Of a stretch of 64,000 nucleotides of DNA, positions 62,632 to 64,000 are shown piece by piece (position 1 is the first letter of the stretch; each line of letters opens with the position of its first letter). A program made the position numbers and the translations under genes. Source of the DNA: Burkholderia catarinensis (lineage in GTDB: Bacteria > Pseudomonadota > Gammaproteobacteria > Burkholderiales > Burkholderiaceae). The notes below the pieces were generated by a model. It was given only the letters and a program-made list of their open reading frames with translations, was not told where the DNA came from and made no database searches. The stretch covers positions 124,001 to 188,000 of the forward strand of contig NZ_MDEQ02000013.1 of assembly GCF_001883705.2 (NCBI RefSeq). The letters run 5' to 3'.

Positions 62632-63609
62632 TCAGGATGCCCTGAGCGGCTTGATCCGCGCGACCATCTCGCCGACGATGCCGCGCCGGAATGCGAGCAC
62701 GCACGCGATGAAGATCAGCCCCGTGACGATCGTCGCCGATTCGCCGAGCGAATGGAACCACGCGACACCCGTCGTCGACGCTAGCCATTCGCCGATGTCG
62801 CCGAGCCGGTCTTCCAGCGCAACGATCAGCGCCGCCCCCAGCAGCGGCCCGAACAGCGTGCCCATCCCGCCGACGAGCGTCATCAGCACGACGAGGCCCG
62901 ACATCGTCCAGTACGCATCGGAGAGCGTCTCGAAGCCGAGCACGAGCACCTTCAGCGAGCCGGCCAGCCCCGCGAGCCCGGCCGACAGGATGAACGCGAG
63001 CAGCTTGAAGCGATCGGTGTCGTAACCGAGCGAGATCGTGCGCGCTTCGTTCTCCTTGATCGCGACGAGCACCTGGCCGAACGGCGAATGGACGACCCGC
63101 ACGATGAACGCGCACGCGGCGACGACCACCGCCAGCACGACGTAGTACAGCGCGACGTCGTTCGACAGGTCGAGCAGCCCGAACAGGTGGCCGCGCGGCA
63201 CGCCCTGCAAGCCGTCCTCGCCGTGCGTGAACGGCGCCTGCAGGTAGATGAAGTAGACCATCTGCGCGAACGCGAGCGTGATCATCGCGAAGTAGATGCC
63301 CTGCCGGCGGATCGCGAACAACCCGACGACGAGCCCGAGCAGCGTCGCGGCGACGGTGCCCGCGAGCACGCCGAGCTCCGGCGTGAAGCCGAGCGTCTGC
63401 ATCGAATAGCCGGTCGCGTAGCCGGCCGTCGCGAGGAACATCGCATGGCCGAACGACAGCAGCCCCGTATAGCCGATCAGCAGGTTGAATGCGGCCGCGA
63501 ACAGCGCGAACGTGAGCACCTTCATCACGAACACCGGATACGCGCCGATGAACGGCGCGGCGAGCAGTGCGGCGAGCAGCACGCCGTAGAGCACTTTTCT
63601 CTGCATCAT
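62632..63609 (-). CDS. livM: Branched-chain amino-acid ABC permease LivM (second system)
   Basis: A 325-residue LivM permease with about nine hydrophobic helices; GYTGLLSFGHAMFLATAGYATGY is the family signature and LVGGMGTLFGPLLGAAL the C-terminal one. Its start overlaps the stop of the preceding livH (ATGATG/TGA), so they are coupled. No ATPase follows before the terminator, so livG/livF of this system must lie upstream, beyond the window. Confidence 0.92.
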   Translation of the reverse strand: MMQRKVLYGVLLAALLAAPFIGAYPVFVMKVLTFALFAAAFNLLIGYTGLLSFGHAMFLATAGYATGYSMQTLGFTPELGVLAGTVAATLLGLVVGLFAIRRQGIYFAMITLAFAQMVYFIYLQAPFTHGEDGLQGVPRGHLFGLLDLSNDVALYYVVLAVVVAACAFIVRVVHSPFGQVLVAIKENEARTISLGYDTDRFKLLAFILSAGLAGLAGSLKVLVLGFETLSDAYWTMSGLVVLMTLVGGMGTLFGPLLGAALIVALEDRLGDIGEWLASTTGVAWFHSLGESATIVTGLIFIACVLAFRRGIVGEMVARIKPLRAS

Positions 63610-64000
63610 TTTTCCTTGCCGAAGAGGCCCGCCGGGCGGAACAGCAGCACGATCGCCATGATCACGAACACGACCGTGGCCGACGCTTCGGGATAGAACA
63701 CGCGCGTGAAGCCCTCGATCACGCCGAGCAGCAGGCCCGTGACGATCGAGCCGAGGATCGAGCCCATCCCGCCGATCACGACCACCGCGAACACGGTGAT
63801 GATCATCGGCTGGCCCATCAGCGGCGATACCTGGATCACCGGCGCGGCCAGCACGCCCGCGAACGCGGCGAGCGCGACGCCGAAGCCGTAGGTGAGCGTG
63901 ATCATCATCGGCACGTTCACGCCGAACGCCTCGACGAGCTTCGGGTTCTCGGTACCCGCGCGCAGGTAGGCGCCGAGACGCGTCTTCTCGATCACGAACC
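63606..64000 (-). CDS. livH: LivH permease (second system), 5' end cut by window edge
   Basis: About 130 C-terminal residues of a LivH permease: an AYLRAGTENPKLVEAFGVNV segment, then VAAPVIQV-like helices, ending VIMAIVLLFRPAGLFGKEK. The start lies outside the window. The sequence TRLGAYLRAGTENP is the cytoplasmic loop expected to dock with the ATPase. Followed directly by livM. Confidence 0.9.
   Translation of the reverse strand, partial: FVIEKTRLGAYLRAGTENPKLVEAFGVNVPMMITLTYGFGVALAAFAGVLAAPVIQVSPLMGQPMIITVFAVVVIGGMGSILGSIVTGLLLGVIEGFTRVFYPEASATVVFVIMAIVLLFRPAGLFGKEK

Overview
The window is high-GC (about two thirds G+C), gene-dense proteobacterial chromosome. Gene content, order and protein sequences point to a Burkholderia cepacia complex species, on its main chromosome near the replication origin. 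The key evidence is the minus-strand run mnmG-rsmG-parA-parB followed by the complete ATP synthase operon atpIBEFHAGDC, with two parS-type sites (GTTTCACGTGAAAC core) beside parAB. I see no rRNA, tRNA, insertion sequence, prophage or CRISPR array.

Layout. 1-3.5 kb: a cut-off antitoxin-like gene, then a thiamine-diphosphate enzyme overlapping a family-9 glycosyltransferase-like gene. 3.5-14.4 kb: a short, microcompartment-free ethanolamine pathway in pieces: eutR-like regulator, exaC-like aldehyde dehydrogenase with a sigma-54 promoter, eutBC and the eat permease, interspersed with two small flavin-binding (PPOX) proteins and an MFS/LysR pair. 14.6-21.5 kb: an MscS-related TM-helix protein, a damaged AraC/GyrI gene, a zinc-ribbon protein, the cadA ATPase with its divergent cadR, and a padR regulator under a perfect palindrome. 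21.6-29.2 kb: a FAD-linked 2-hydroxyacid oxidase, an amino-acid binding protein, a YbdL-like aminotransferase, and a tetR / aidB-acyl-CoA ligase divergent unit. 29.3-37.1 kb: a LivK-like binding protein, trifunctional putA with visible PutA operator motifs, and priA. 37.6-42.1 kb: hemE, periplasmic pheC, a small unknown ORF and an acyl-CoA synthetase. 42.3-49.9 kb: the atp operon. 50.4-56.0 kb: an anion transporter, parB, parA, rsmG, mnmG. 56.6-64 kb: one complete branched-chain amino-acid-type ABC operon (livK-livH-livMG fusion-livF) and the 3' part of a second (livH-livM).

How it works together. Ethanolamine enters through Eat, is split by EutBC to acetaldehyde and ammonia, and ExaC can oxidise the acetaldehyde to acetate. 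PutA oxidises proline to glutamate and appears to repress its own promoter through GTTGCA motifs overlapping the -35 box. CadR and CadA form a metal-efflux switch. ParA/ParB/parS segregate the chromosome.

No wholly new multi-gene system stands out. The best unexplained items are the coupled TPP enzyme/glycosyltransferase pair, the sigma-54 element with paired upstream repeats at exaC, the palindrome abutting the padR start codon, the convergent region at 39.6-40.3 kb, and the triple palindrome between atpD and atpC.
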